Both the position numbers and the translations under genes were made by a program. This document shows positions 28,428 to 35,683 of a stretch of DNA of 64,000 bases, one piece after another; within the stretch, counting starts at the first letter, position 1; each line of letters opens with the position of its first letter. Source of the stretch: Holophagales bacterium (lineage in GTDB: Bacteria; Acidobacteriota; Thermoanaerobaculia; UBA5066). The notes under the pieces were generated by a model, which was given only the letters and a program-made list of their open reading frames with translations, made no database searches and was not told the DNA's origin. Location: positions 186,001 through 250,000 of the forward strand of contig JADKBZ010000031.1 of NCBI GenBank assembly GCA_016714815.1, given 5' to 3'.

Positions 28428-29266
28428 CAGTTCCTCGGCATCAGGTCATCGTCGCCGACGAAGCAGGTGATCCGGTCGGGAATCGACGGACCGAGCTCGG
28501 CCTCGTACCAGAGCTGCCCGCCCCTCTGCTCGAATCGTCCCACGGGCGGAGGGACCGAGGCGCCGCTCGTCACGCACGCCACCGACCGCTGATTCCCGAA
28601 GCGGCGCTTCCACCATCCGGGGGCGGGCCGTTCGATCGCCACGGCGAGCTTCACCCGGAACCCGGGGCTCCTCTTCCACTCCCTGAGGGGCCAGAGCTCG
28701 TACCGAAACCGCTGAACCATCCGCCCCTCCTTCTTCAGGTACCCGTAGTCGACCTCCTCCGCTCCCAGTGGCTGGGAGTACCGGACGGTCACGGTGTTTG
28801 ATCCCTCGCGCAGATCGCTCTGGAAGCCCGCCCGGTAGAGGCGGGGGGCCAGCTGCCCGTCCTGCGGCAGGTTCCGGGCCTCCTCGGGATCGAGCGGTGC
28901 GGCCGGAACGACCTCTGCGGAGCCCCGGTCGCCATTCGTCGTCGCCGTGACCGGCACCTCGGCCGGCAGGATGAACTCGAGCTGGACGCGCGAGGCGGTC
29001 TCGGCACTCACGTCGTACCGGGCCGTGACGACGCACGCGTCGCCCCCGCAGACAAACGTGAGCGACTCCCCCGTGACGATCAGGAGACCCGTAGGCGCCG
29101 AAAGGGCGGAGGACGGAGATTCGGGGATCACGACCGGGGCGCGCAGGTTCGCGCTCGCCGAAGGACCGACCCCGAGCGCCGCCAGGAGCCCGGCCGCCGC
29201 GGCGATCCTCCCGAGCAGGCCCCATCCGCCCGCCGGAAACGTCATCGTCCCGATGACCTCGGCCAC
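28427..29266 (-). CDS. Secreted protein of unknown function, partner of the C39-like protein
   Basis: The 279-residue product begins with a basic/hydrophobic leader (LLGRIAAAAGLLAALGVG) and a likely signal cleavage near SASAN, so it is exported. The body is beta-rich with two Cys in FVCGGDACVV and others at VACVTSG and ITCFVGDDD, suggesting disulfides. SNTVTVRYSQPLGAEEVDYG recalls cell-surface domains that assemble sandwich folds. I do not recognise a named family. It immediately precedes and overlaps the C39-like gene, so the two probably act together, perhaps as exported substrate, inhibitor or immunity partner. The upstream end faces the AlaX gene in the same direction, 31 bases away. Confidence 0.75.
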   Translation of the reverse strand: MAEVIGTMTFPAGGWGLLGRIAAAAGLLAALGVGPSASANLRAPVVIPESPSSALSAPTGLLIVTGESLTFVCGGDACVVTARYDVSAETASRVQLEFILPAEVPVTATTNGDRGSAEVVPAAPLDPEEARNLPQDGQLAPRLYRAGFQSDLREGSNTVTVRYSQPLGAEEVDYGYLKKEGRMVQRFRYELWPLREWKRSPGFRVKLAVAIERPAPGWWKRRFGNQRSVACVTSGASVPPPVGRFEQRGGQLWYEAELGPSIPDRITCFVGDDDLMPRN

Positions 29267-29297
29267 GGGAGCAGGATAGCCTCTCGCCCACCCCTCC

Positions 29298-30512
29298 TCA
29301 AGGAACGGACGCCAGGGGCGATACGTCAGGCCCCGGCCGCTCCCGGAGCATCCCGAGCGCCTCTTTTCGCGCCGCGAGGCTCCCCTTCCCCTGGAAGAGC
29401 TTTCCCGAACCTCCGCCTCTCCCGCCGAGAACGTCGGCGACCGCAGCGCCGAGGGAGCGAACGTCCACCGTGGACGTGCCGCCCGCGGCGAGGAGGAACG
29501 CCCCGGCTCCGTCCTTCGACCCCGTCAGGAAGGCGATGCCCGGCACGCCGATCGTGGTGAAGCGCTTGCCGACACGCTGCAGGAAGGCCAGGTCGTATCC
29601 GTCGAAATGAGCCTCGACGACCGGGCCTTCCCCGGCCGCGAGCGTCTCGGCTTTCGCATCGGCGAGAGCCTCTTCCGCCGCCCGGAGGGCCTTCAGCGCG
29701 TCCGACAGCTGGGCGAGCTTCGCCTCGACGGCCTCGGCGAGCCCGGAGTCCGGGGCGCCGAGAAGGACGCGAAGCCGGCCGCTCCGTTCCTCGTGGCCGC
29801 CGAGCCGGCGGCGGATGCGCCCGCCCGCGACGAAGAAGAGCCGCGTCCCCCCTCGGAGCTTTTCGGTTCCGAGGAGCTTCAGGGCCTCGATCTCGCTCGT
29901 GGCGCGAAGGTGCGTTCCGCCGCAGGTGTTCAGGTCGATTCCCTCGATCTCGACGAGCCGCACGTCGCCTTCGTGCCCCTCGGGAAGACCGCGGCTCCGG
30001 ACCGGAAGGGATCCCATCTCGTCGGGGCGGACCCGGCGCTGGGTGACCGGACGGGCCGCACGGATCTCCGCCGCCACTTCGTCCTCGAGCCGGAGAAGGT
30101 CCCCCGCCCCGACCGAGGCGACGGCGAGCTCGACGTCGCACGTCTCCGGTCCGAGGTGGAAGGCCGTCGTCTCCCAGCCGAGCCGGTCGGCGGCGACCGC
30201 CGTCAGGAGGTGCTGGGCCGTGTGCTGCTGCATGTGGTCGAAACGCCGGTTCCAGTCGAGCTGGAGCTCGAAGGGGCCTTCGGAGACCGGTGACGCGAGG
30301 AGATGGCGAATCGCGCCGTCGACGACCTGGACGTCGAGGACCGGTACTCCGCCGAGGAGACCGCGGTCGGCCGGCTGACCTCCCCCTTCGGGATAGAGGA
30401 CCGTGTCGTCGAGGACCGCCCAGGGCTGTCCGTTTTCGATCCCGGTCTCGGCGACACGGACAGAGAGCTCCGTCAGGTAGGGCTCACGCTCGAAGGCACG
30501 GGGTGCGCTCAT
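29298..30512 (-). CDS. alaX: Alanyl-tRNA editing protein (AlaX, long type with DHHA1 domain)
   Basis: The 404-residue protein starts like AlaRS editing domains (LYPEGGGQPADRGLL). It has the zinc motif HTAQH (residues 97-101) with the second half in LNTCGGTHLRATSEI (near 197), plus RIRRRLGGHEE and a C-terminal DHHA1-like domain with FLTGSKDGAGAFLLAAGG and GGRGGGSGKLFQGKG. There is no aminoacylation core. It hydrolyses Ser- or Gly-tRNA(Ala) formed by mischarging. A short CCCGCGG hairpin lies upstream of the start. Confidence 0.94.
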   Translation of the reverse strand: MSAPRAFEREPYLTELSVRVAETGIENGQPWAVLDDTVLYPEGGGQPADRGLLGGVPVLDVQVVDGAIRHLLASPVSEGPFELQLDWNRRFDHMQQHTAQHLLTAVAADRLGWETTAFHLGPETCDVELAVASVGAGDLLRLEDEVAAEIRAARPVTQRRVRPDEMGSLPVRSRGLPEGHEGDVRLVEIEGIDLNTCGGTHLRATSEIEALKLLGTEKLRGGTRLFFVAGGRIRRRLGGHEERSGRLRVLLGAPDSGLAEAVEAKLAQLSDALKALRAAEEALADAKAETLAAGEGPVVEAHFDGYDLAFLQRVGKRFTTIGVPGIAFLTGSKDGAGAFLLAAGGTSTVDVRSLGAAVADVLGGRGGGSGKLFQGKGSLAARKEALGMLRERPGPDVSPLASVP

Positions 30513-30537
30513 CTTCGGAGGTTACAGCGCCTCGCTT

Positions 30538-30556
30538 CCCGCGGCCCGACCGCGGG
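30538..30556. repeat. Short perfect hairpin in the divergent alaX / sigma-54 activator gap
   Basis: A 7-bp arm CCCGCGG and its complement CCGCGGG flank a 5-base loop. It lies 26 bases from the alaX start and about 90 bases before the activator start. No T run follows, so it is not a convincing terminator; an operator or chance GC palindrome is possible. The 136-base gap holds no other clear signal. Confidence 0.35.
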
Positions 30557-30648
30557 TTCACCTCCGACAACGATCGCCCGGTGTTTCCATCGCGCCATTC
30601 GTGTTGCTTTCCACCTCTTCTCCGACATTTCCGTCGTATCTTCGAGGT

Positions 30649-32301
30649 ATGGCCATCCCCCCCTCTACAAGCCTCCAGGCGCTCCGCGAGATCGCGCGCG
30701 CCCTCTGCCAGACTCTCGACCGGACCTCGGCCGTCGCGCGAGTCGTCGAGCTGCTCGAGGACGAGCTCGGAACGCTGGCCGCCACGGTGGCCCTCGCCGA
30801 CCCGGATTCGCGGGACCTCAGGATCGAGGCCGCCTCGGGACTCGCCCGCGACGCCGCGCGCAGAGCGAGCTTCCACCCCGGCGAGGGAATCACCGGGCGG
30901 GTCTTCGACACCGGCCGCCCGGTCGTCCTGCCCGACGTGGCCAAGGAACCCCTCTTCCTCGACCGTTCGGGGCTCCTCGCCGCCGCCCGGAGGCGCCGGC
31001 GCGAGATGGCCTACGTGAGCGTTCCGATCCCGGGCGAGAAGAAGAGGGCCGGCGTGCTCGGCGCGGCGTTCCCGCGCGACCCGCATCGCGACTGGGAGGA
31101 CGTCGCGGCGGTCCTCGAGGTGGCGGCCGCGATTCTCGGACAGACGCTCCGCGCGCACGGGCTCGTCGAGGCGGAACGCCAGCGGCTCCAGGCCGAGAAC
31201 CGGCTCCTGAAGGAGGAGCTTCGCGAGCGCTACGAGCTGCGCAACCTCGTCGGCAACAGCGCGCCGATGCGGCGGGTGTACGAGCTCGTCGCCCAGGCCG
31301 CCCCGTCGAGCGCGACGGTCCTGCTCCGGGGGGAATCCGGGACGGGGAAGGAGCTCGTCGCGCACGCGATCCACTACGGCTCGGCGCGATCGGCCCGCCC
31401 GTTCGTGAGGGTCAGCTGCGCGGCGCTGCCGGAGAGCCTCGTCGAGTCCGAGCTCTTCGGCCACGAGGCGGGGGCCTTCACCGGAGCGAAGGGACGGCGT
31501 CCCGGACGATTCGAGCTCGCGGACGGCGGAACGCTCTTTCTCGACGAGGTCGGCGAGATTTCACCCGCCGTGCAGGTCAAGCTCCTGCGCGTCCTCCAGG
31601 AGCGGGAGTTCGAGCGGGTCGGCGGGACGGAGCCCGTCCGCGTCGACGTGAGGCTCATCGCCGCGACGAACAAGGACCTCGAGGCGGCGATGCGGGCGGG
31701 GGCTTTCCGCGAGGACCTGTTCTACCGGCTCGACGTCTTCTCGATCTTCGTCCCACCCCTGCGCGAGCGGCGCACCGACATCCCGCTCCTGGCCGACCAC
31801 TTCGTCGAGCGGCTGGCCCGGGAGCACCGCCGGGACGTGCGCCGGATCGCGACGACCGCGATCGACGTCCTCATGAGCTACCACTGGCCGGGGAACGTCC
31901 GGGAGCTCGCCAACTGCATCGAGCGGGCCGTCCTGGTCTGCGAGGGTGGCGTCATTCACGCCCACCACCTCCCGCCCACGCTCCAGACGGCGGAGGTTTC
32001 CGGGACGCTGCCCCAGACGTCTCTCGAAGCGGCCCTCGGGACGTTCGAGAAAGACCTTCTCCTCGACGCGGTCAAGATCGCCCGGGGAAACCGCGCTCGC
32101 GCCGCCCGGCTGCTCCAGACGACGGAACGGATCCTCTCGTATCGGCTCAGGCGCCACGGGATCGATCCGGACCGCTTCCGGCCCTCGGGGTCGAGCCACA
32201 CGCCGAAGGATTCCCTCGCGGCGCCCGAGCCTCGTCCGGCTCCGGGGAGCGGGCGCTCGCCCGCTCCCCGAAAGCTCAGCCCGCCGGCTGGGCGCCCTTG
32301 A
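30649..32301 (+). CDS. Sigma-54 dependent activator, NifA-like (GAF-AAA-Fis)
   Basis: ATG 30649 gives 550 residues. An N-terminal GAF domain (residues about 20-170; HPGEGITGRVFDTGRPVVLP) is followed by a linker and an AAA+ domain. The latter has Walker A GESGTGKE, the sigma-54 contact GAFTGAKG, Walker B GTLFLDEVGEIS, the sensor REDLFYRLDVF and the HWPGNVRELANCIERAV segment. A Fis-type helix-turn-helix (RARAARLLQTTERILSYRL) ends the domain structure near 520. The last 35 residues are low complexity and encode a strong hairpin (32243-32270), and the stop overlaps the convergent hydrolase gene by 26 bases, so the true end could be earlier if an indel is present. Its targets are not evident nearby. 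Confidence 0.92.
   Translation: MAIPPSTSLQALREIARALCQTLDRTSAVARVVELLEDELGTLAATVALADPDSRDLRIEAASGLARDAARRASFHPGEGITGRVFDTGRPVVLPDVAKEPLFLDRSGLLAAARRRRREMAYVSVPIPGEKKRAGVLGAAFPRDPHRDWEDVAAVLEVAAAILGQTLRAHGLVEAERQRLQAENRLLKEELRERYELRNLVGNSAPMRRVYELVAQAAPSSATVLLRGESGTGKELVAHAIHYGSARSARPFVRVSCAALPESLVESELFGHEAGAFTGAKGRRPGRFELADGGTLFLDEVGEISPAVQVKLLRVLQEREFERVGGTEPVRVDVRLIAATNKDLEAAMRAGAFREDLFYRLDVFSIFVPPLRERRTDIPLLADHFVERLAREHRRDVRRIATTAIDVLMSYHWPGNVRELANCIERAVLVCEGGVIHAHHLPPTLQTAEVSGTLPQTSLEAALGTFEKDLLLDAVKIARGNRARAARLLQTTERILSYRLRRHGIDPDRFRPSGSSHTPKDSLAAPEPRPAPGSGRSPAPRKLSPPAGRP
32243..32270. terminator. Perfect 13-bp GC-rich hairpin between convergent genes
   Basis: Arms at 32243-32255 and 32258-32270 are perfect complements (CGGGGAGCGGGCG) with a 2-base loop. 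No strong T run follows on either strand. It lies in the 3' end of the sigma-54 activator frame and just before the stop of the convergent hydrolase, the usual place for a two-way terminator. Confidence 0.5.
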
Positions 32302-32875
32302 AGAGGTTCGAGAGCTCCTTGAATCGAGGGTGGTTCTTGTCCCGCGCCCACTCGAAGCCGACCGACTCGTGGTTCGTGATCGTGGCGCCGGCCGCCGCCA
32401 TCCGCTCGAGCGCGTGACGGCGGTACTCCTCGCCGCGGCCGCTGACCGCGTCCCACGAGACGTGCGCCTGGTTGCCCCAGTGGATCAGCTCGAGGACCGT
32501 CTGCATCACGCAGACGTGCGCCTCGATTCCGGCGACGACGACCTGGCGGGCTCCCGTGCGCAGGCGGGGGCGCAGCTCGTCGAGGGCCCGGAGAAAGGCG
32601 GGCTCTCCGCAGCAGCCGAAGGAGGTCTTCGCGAGAGACCGCTTCGGGGTCGCGAGGGCATCGAACCCCGCCTGCACCTCCGGATGGGTCGGACCCAGCC
32701 CTTTCGGGTACTGCTCGGTCAGGATCACCGGCACCCCGAACATCTCGGCCAGCTTCATCAGTCGAAGGGTCGATTCGACGACCATCCGGGGGCGGTGGAT
32801 CACCTCCATCAGCTTCCCCTGAAGGTCGATGACGACCAGAATGCTCCGCCCCGCTTCGAGCAGCTCCATATTCAC
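32276..32875 (-). CDS. Isochorismatase-family (YcaC-like) cysteine hydrolase
   Basis: The 199-residue protein has the catalytic triad of the family: Asp17 in LVVIDLQGKL, Lys in SLAKTSFGCC and Cys in VVAGIEAHVCVMQ. The conserved non-prolyl cis-peptide region is VVVAGIEAH and the substrate-side motif is VILTEQYPKGLG. These enzymes are cytoplasmic hydrolases of amide or isochorismate-type substrates; the real substrate is unknown. The gene converges with the NifA-like activator and overlaps its 3' end by 26 bases. The start at 32875 has GGAGGTGTGAAT upstream. Confidence 0.92.
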   Translation of the reverse strand: MNMELLEAGRSILVVIDLQGKLMEVIHRPRMVVESTLRLMKLAEMFGVPVILTEQYPKGLGPTHPEVQAGFDALATPKRSLAKTSFGCCGEPAFLRALDELRPRLRTGARQVVVAGIEAHVCVMQTVLELIHWGNQAHVSWDAVSGRGEEYRRHALERMAAAGATITNHESVGFEWARDKNHPRFKELSNLFKGAQPAG

Positions 32876-32936
32876 ACCTCCAAGGCGCCGTGGCGCCTCC
32901 CCATGATGCCAGCGCTTCCCCGCCGCGGCACCGTCC

Positions 32937-34079
32937 TCACCAGCGGAACGTCGCGACCGCGGCGGCCTCGTCCGGCATCTTCGGCGGGTCGAGGACGACC
33001 ACCTCCCCTCCCCGGGCCAGGACGATCTCCGCCAGGTCGTCGAGGACGTCGTCGTCCTGCGGCCCCGTCTGTCCGGCGTGGAGCGTCACCTCGCCGGTCA
33101 CCCGGTCCACCCGGCCGAAGAGCGGCCTCCCGTCGGCCACGAGAAGGCGCCGGACCCGGCCGACGACGGCGGCTTCCGCGACCCGGGTCAGGATGTCGGC
33201 CGCGAGCCCCCGGTCGAGCTGGCCGCGAAACTCCGTGACGAGGGCCTGGTCCCGGGCGTCCAGCGCCTTCCTAGCCGCGGGGAGAGTCCTCGCGTGCAGC
33301 TGTTCGGTCCCGAGATCGTCCACGGCGCCTTCCACGTACTCGGCCTTCAGGCCGGTGTGGCTGCTCACCTCGCGGAAAAGCGGCAGCAGCGGGCCGGCCC
33401 CCGCCACGACGAGCGGGGCACGATCGTCGAGGACGCCTCCGAGCGCCGCCTGAACGGCCCTGAAGAAGCGAAGCTGCTCTTCCCTCCGGCTCCCGTCGCC
33501 CTCGGCCGGCGCTTTCCCCGAGCCGGACGCCGCGGAACGGGGTCCGCCCCTGGGCGAGCCGCCGCGCCCGATCCCGGCCGGGCCCGCGACGACCTCGACC
33601 CGCACGTCGAGCCCGGGAACGAAGCACGGCACCAGCCCCCGCTCCGATCCCTCGAAGAGCGCGACGTAACGGGATCCGAGCGAGAGGACGAAGGCGCGGT
33701 GCCGGTCCTGGAGGCACTTCAGGAGCGGCTTCACGTGGAAGCTGTCGGCGACGACGGCCCTCTCAGGGGGAGCCGGCCAGAGGCGGTAGACCTCGAAGAG
33801 CCCGTCGGCGCGAAAGGCCGCGAGCCCTTCGGGACCGGGGGCGAAGACGTCGGGAGCGTCCGCCAGACCCGCGAGGGGGGCGAGGAGCTCCTTCATCCGG
33901 CGGCCGTCGTAGCGCTCTCTCAGGAGGTTCTCGGCCTGGCGAAGGAGGGCCCGGAAGCGGACCGGGGCGTTCGCGAGGTCCGGGCCGTGACGGGGCAGCG
34001 GAAGGAATAGCGAGATGCATGGCTCGGTTCGCGGCGAGAGGAGGTTGTGGAGGTCGTCGAGATTCGGCTTCTTCGGCAT
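32937..34079 (-). CDS. BaeRF-like (archaeo-eukaryotic release factor fold) protein
   Basis: I choose ATG 34079, which follows GGAGGGA and begins PKKPNLDDLHNLLS; a longer frame to 34193 has a poor leader. The 380-residue product has TEPCISLFLPLPRHGPD, then FVLSLGSRYVALFEGSERGL, a charged linker (SGKAPAEGDGSRREEQL) and APLVVAGAGPLLPLFREVS. The C-terminal domain is RRLLVADGRPLFGRVDRVTG with VVVLDPPKMPDEAAAVATFR. This domain order matches bacterial release-factor-fold (BaeRF) proteins, which are suggested to act at ribosomes. No GGQ motif is seen. Confidence 0.8.
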   Translation of the reverse strand: MPKKPNLDDLHNLLSPRTEPCISLFLPLPRHGPDLANAPVRFRALLRQAENLLRERYDGRRMKELLAPLAGLADAPDVFAPGPEGLAAFRADGLFEVYRLWPAPPERAVVADSFHVKPLLKCLQDRHRAFVLSLGSRYVALFEGSERGLVPCFVPGLDVRVEVVAGPAGIGRGGSPRGGPRSAASGSGKAPAEGDGSRREEQLRFFRAVQAALGGVLDDRAPLVVAGAGPLLPLFREVSSHTGLKAEYVEGAVDDLGTEQLHARTLPAARKALDARDQALVTEFRGQLDRGLAADILTRVAEAAVVGRVRRLLVADGRPLFGRVDRVTGEVTLHAGQTGPQDDDVLDDLAEIVLARGGEVVVLDPPKMPDEAAAVATFRW

Positions 34080-34180
34080 GGGCCAGTCCCTCCGGTGTCC
34101 ACTGGAGAACGTTGGGGCCGGTCCCGCGATTCCCGCCACTCTTCCGCTTCGGGACACCTCGCTCGGGTTAGCATCGTCGG

Positions 34181-35683
34181 GTGTGGTGGCCACGCCCGGC
34201 GCTGATCGGGCTCATCTTGGCGGTGTTGTCGGCGAGCGGCGGGTGCCGGAAAACGGGGCGCGACCGCGAGCTGAACGTCATCTGGGAGACCGGCGTCCAG
34301 ACGCTCGATCCGAACGAGAAGTTCGAGTTCGTGTCCGACACGTTCGCGATGAACGTGTTCGAGCCTCTCGTCCGTTACGACCGGCAGATGGCCTTTGCCG
34401 CCGGGCTCGCGACCTCCTGGGAGATCCGGGACGGCGCCGTCTGGCGCTTCCGGCTTCGCGAAGGAGTGAGATTTCACGACGGCTCTCGATTCACGGCGGC
34501 GGACGTCGCCTTTTCCATCGACCGCCTCAGGGCCCACCCGGACCGGGACATCCACAGGTACGTCTCGGCGATCAAGGAGGTACGCGTCGTCGACCCGTTC
34601 ACGGTCGACGTCTGCTCCGACCGGCCGGCAGGCCTTCTCTCCGTGCTCTCGTTCGTCTACATCCTGCCGAAGGGAACCGTCGAGCGTCTCGGCGAAGAGG
34701 CCTTCTTTCTGGCCCCCTCGGGAACCGGCCCTTATCGCGTCGCCGACTGGCGGAAAGGGAGCTTCCTGAGGCTGGAGGCGTACGCGGGCCACTGGGGCGG
34801 CCGACCGGGCGTACCCGCCGCGACCTTCCGAGAGATGAAGGGGAACGACGCCATGTGGACGGAGGCCCGCCGCCTTGCCCCCGCCATCATCTTCTCCCCT
34901 GCCAGGACGACCTGGGCCGCCCACCGCGACGACAGTCAATTCCGCCTCGTCGAGCGCCCGGGGCTCGCCGTCACCTACCTCGTCCTGCGGGTCTCCGGCG
35001 GAGCCGACAACCCTCTCTCCGACGTCCGCTTCCGGCGGGCTCTCCGGGCGGCGATCGACCCGCAGAAGCTGGTCACCGCCCTGTCCGGCGAAGGGGCTTT
35101 CCCCGCGAGCCAGTTCGTCCCTCCCGCCATCATCGGGTTCAACCCTGGCCTCTCGGTCCCCGCCTTCGCCCCGGGAGCCGCACGCCGGCTGCTCGATGAG
35201 GCTGGATTGCAGCGGGTCAGGCCCCTCCGATTTCTCACCGTGACCGGCGGCGGCCCGGTCAGCCGGGAGCTCCTCGCGGCCTTCGGCGCCGCGGGCCTTT
35301 CCGTGCACGAGGAGTCGGTCAGCGCCGAGGAGTTCGAGCGTCGCTCGACGGCCTGCGACACCGACCTCTTCATGTCGGGCTGGATCTGCTCCACCGGGGA
35401 CGCGGGAGAGCTCTTCGAAGGGAACTTCTACTCGAAGGGGACCCAGGGACACGCGTGCGGCTACGCCTCCGCCGAGATGGACGTGGCCGTCGACGAGATC
35501 GGGAGGACCCTCGACCCGGCCGCCCGGCGGGACCTCCTGCAGCAAGCGATGAAGCGGCTCGTCGACGACCTCCCGTGGATCCCGCTCGTCGTCAGCTACG
35601 ACCGCCACGCCCTGACACCGGGAGTCGAGTGGACGACGCGCGCCGACGGCCAGCTCGACCTGCGCGACGTGAGGCTGAAGTGA
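34181..35683 (+). CDS. Family 5 solute-binding lipoprotein (DppA/OppA-like)
   Basis: GTG 34181 gives 500 residues with a lipobox ending SGGC (Cys22). The body is a family 5 extracytoplasmic binding protein: LNVIWETGVQTLDPNEKFEF, FEPLVRYDRQMAFAAGLATS, WRFRLREGVRFHDGSRFTAA, DVAFSIDRLRA, APSGTGPYRVADWRKGSFL, DVRFRRALRAAIDPQKL and WIPLVVSYDRHALTPGVEWT. No permease genes follow; instead the stop overlaps the start of a membrane histidine kinase (GTGA). It is therefore likely a ligand-capturing sensor subunit for that kinase rather than a transporter component. Peptides are the usual ligands of the family. Confidence 0.93.
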   Translation: MWWPRPALIGLILAVLSASGGCRKTGRDRELNVIWETGVQTLDPNEKFEFVSDTFAMNVFEPLVRYDRQMAFAAGLATSWEIRDGAVWRFRLREGVRFHDGSRFTAADVAFSIDRLRAHPDRDIHRYVSAIKEVRVVDPFTVDVCSDRPAGLLSVLSFVYILPKGTVERLGEEAFFLAPSGTGPYRVADWRKGSFLRLEAYAGHWGGRPGVPAATFREMKGNDAMWTEARRLAPAIIFSPARTTWAAHRDDSQFRLVERPGLAVTYLVLRVSGGADNPLSDVRFRRALRAAIDPQKLVTALSGEGAFPASQFVPPAIIGFNPGLSVPAFAPGAARRLLDEAGLQRVRPLRFLTVTGGGPVSRELLAAFGAAGLSVHEESVSAEEFERRSTACDTDLFMSGWICSTGDAGELFEGNFYSKGTQGHACGYASAEMDVAVDEIGRTLDPAARRDLLQQAMKRLVDDLPWIPLVVSYDRHALTPGVEWTTRADGQLDLRDVRLK

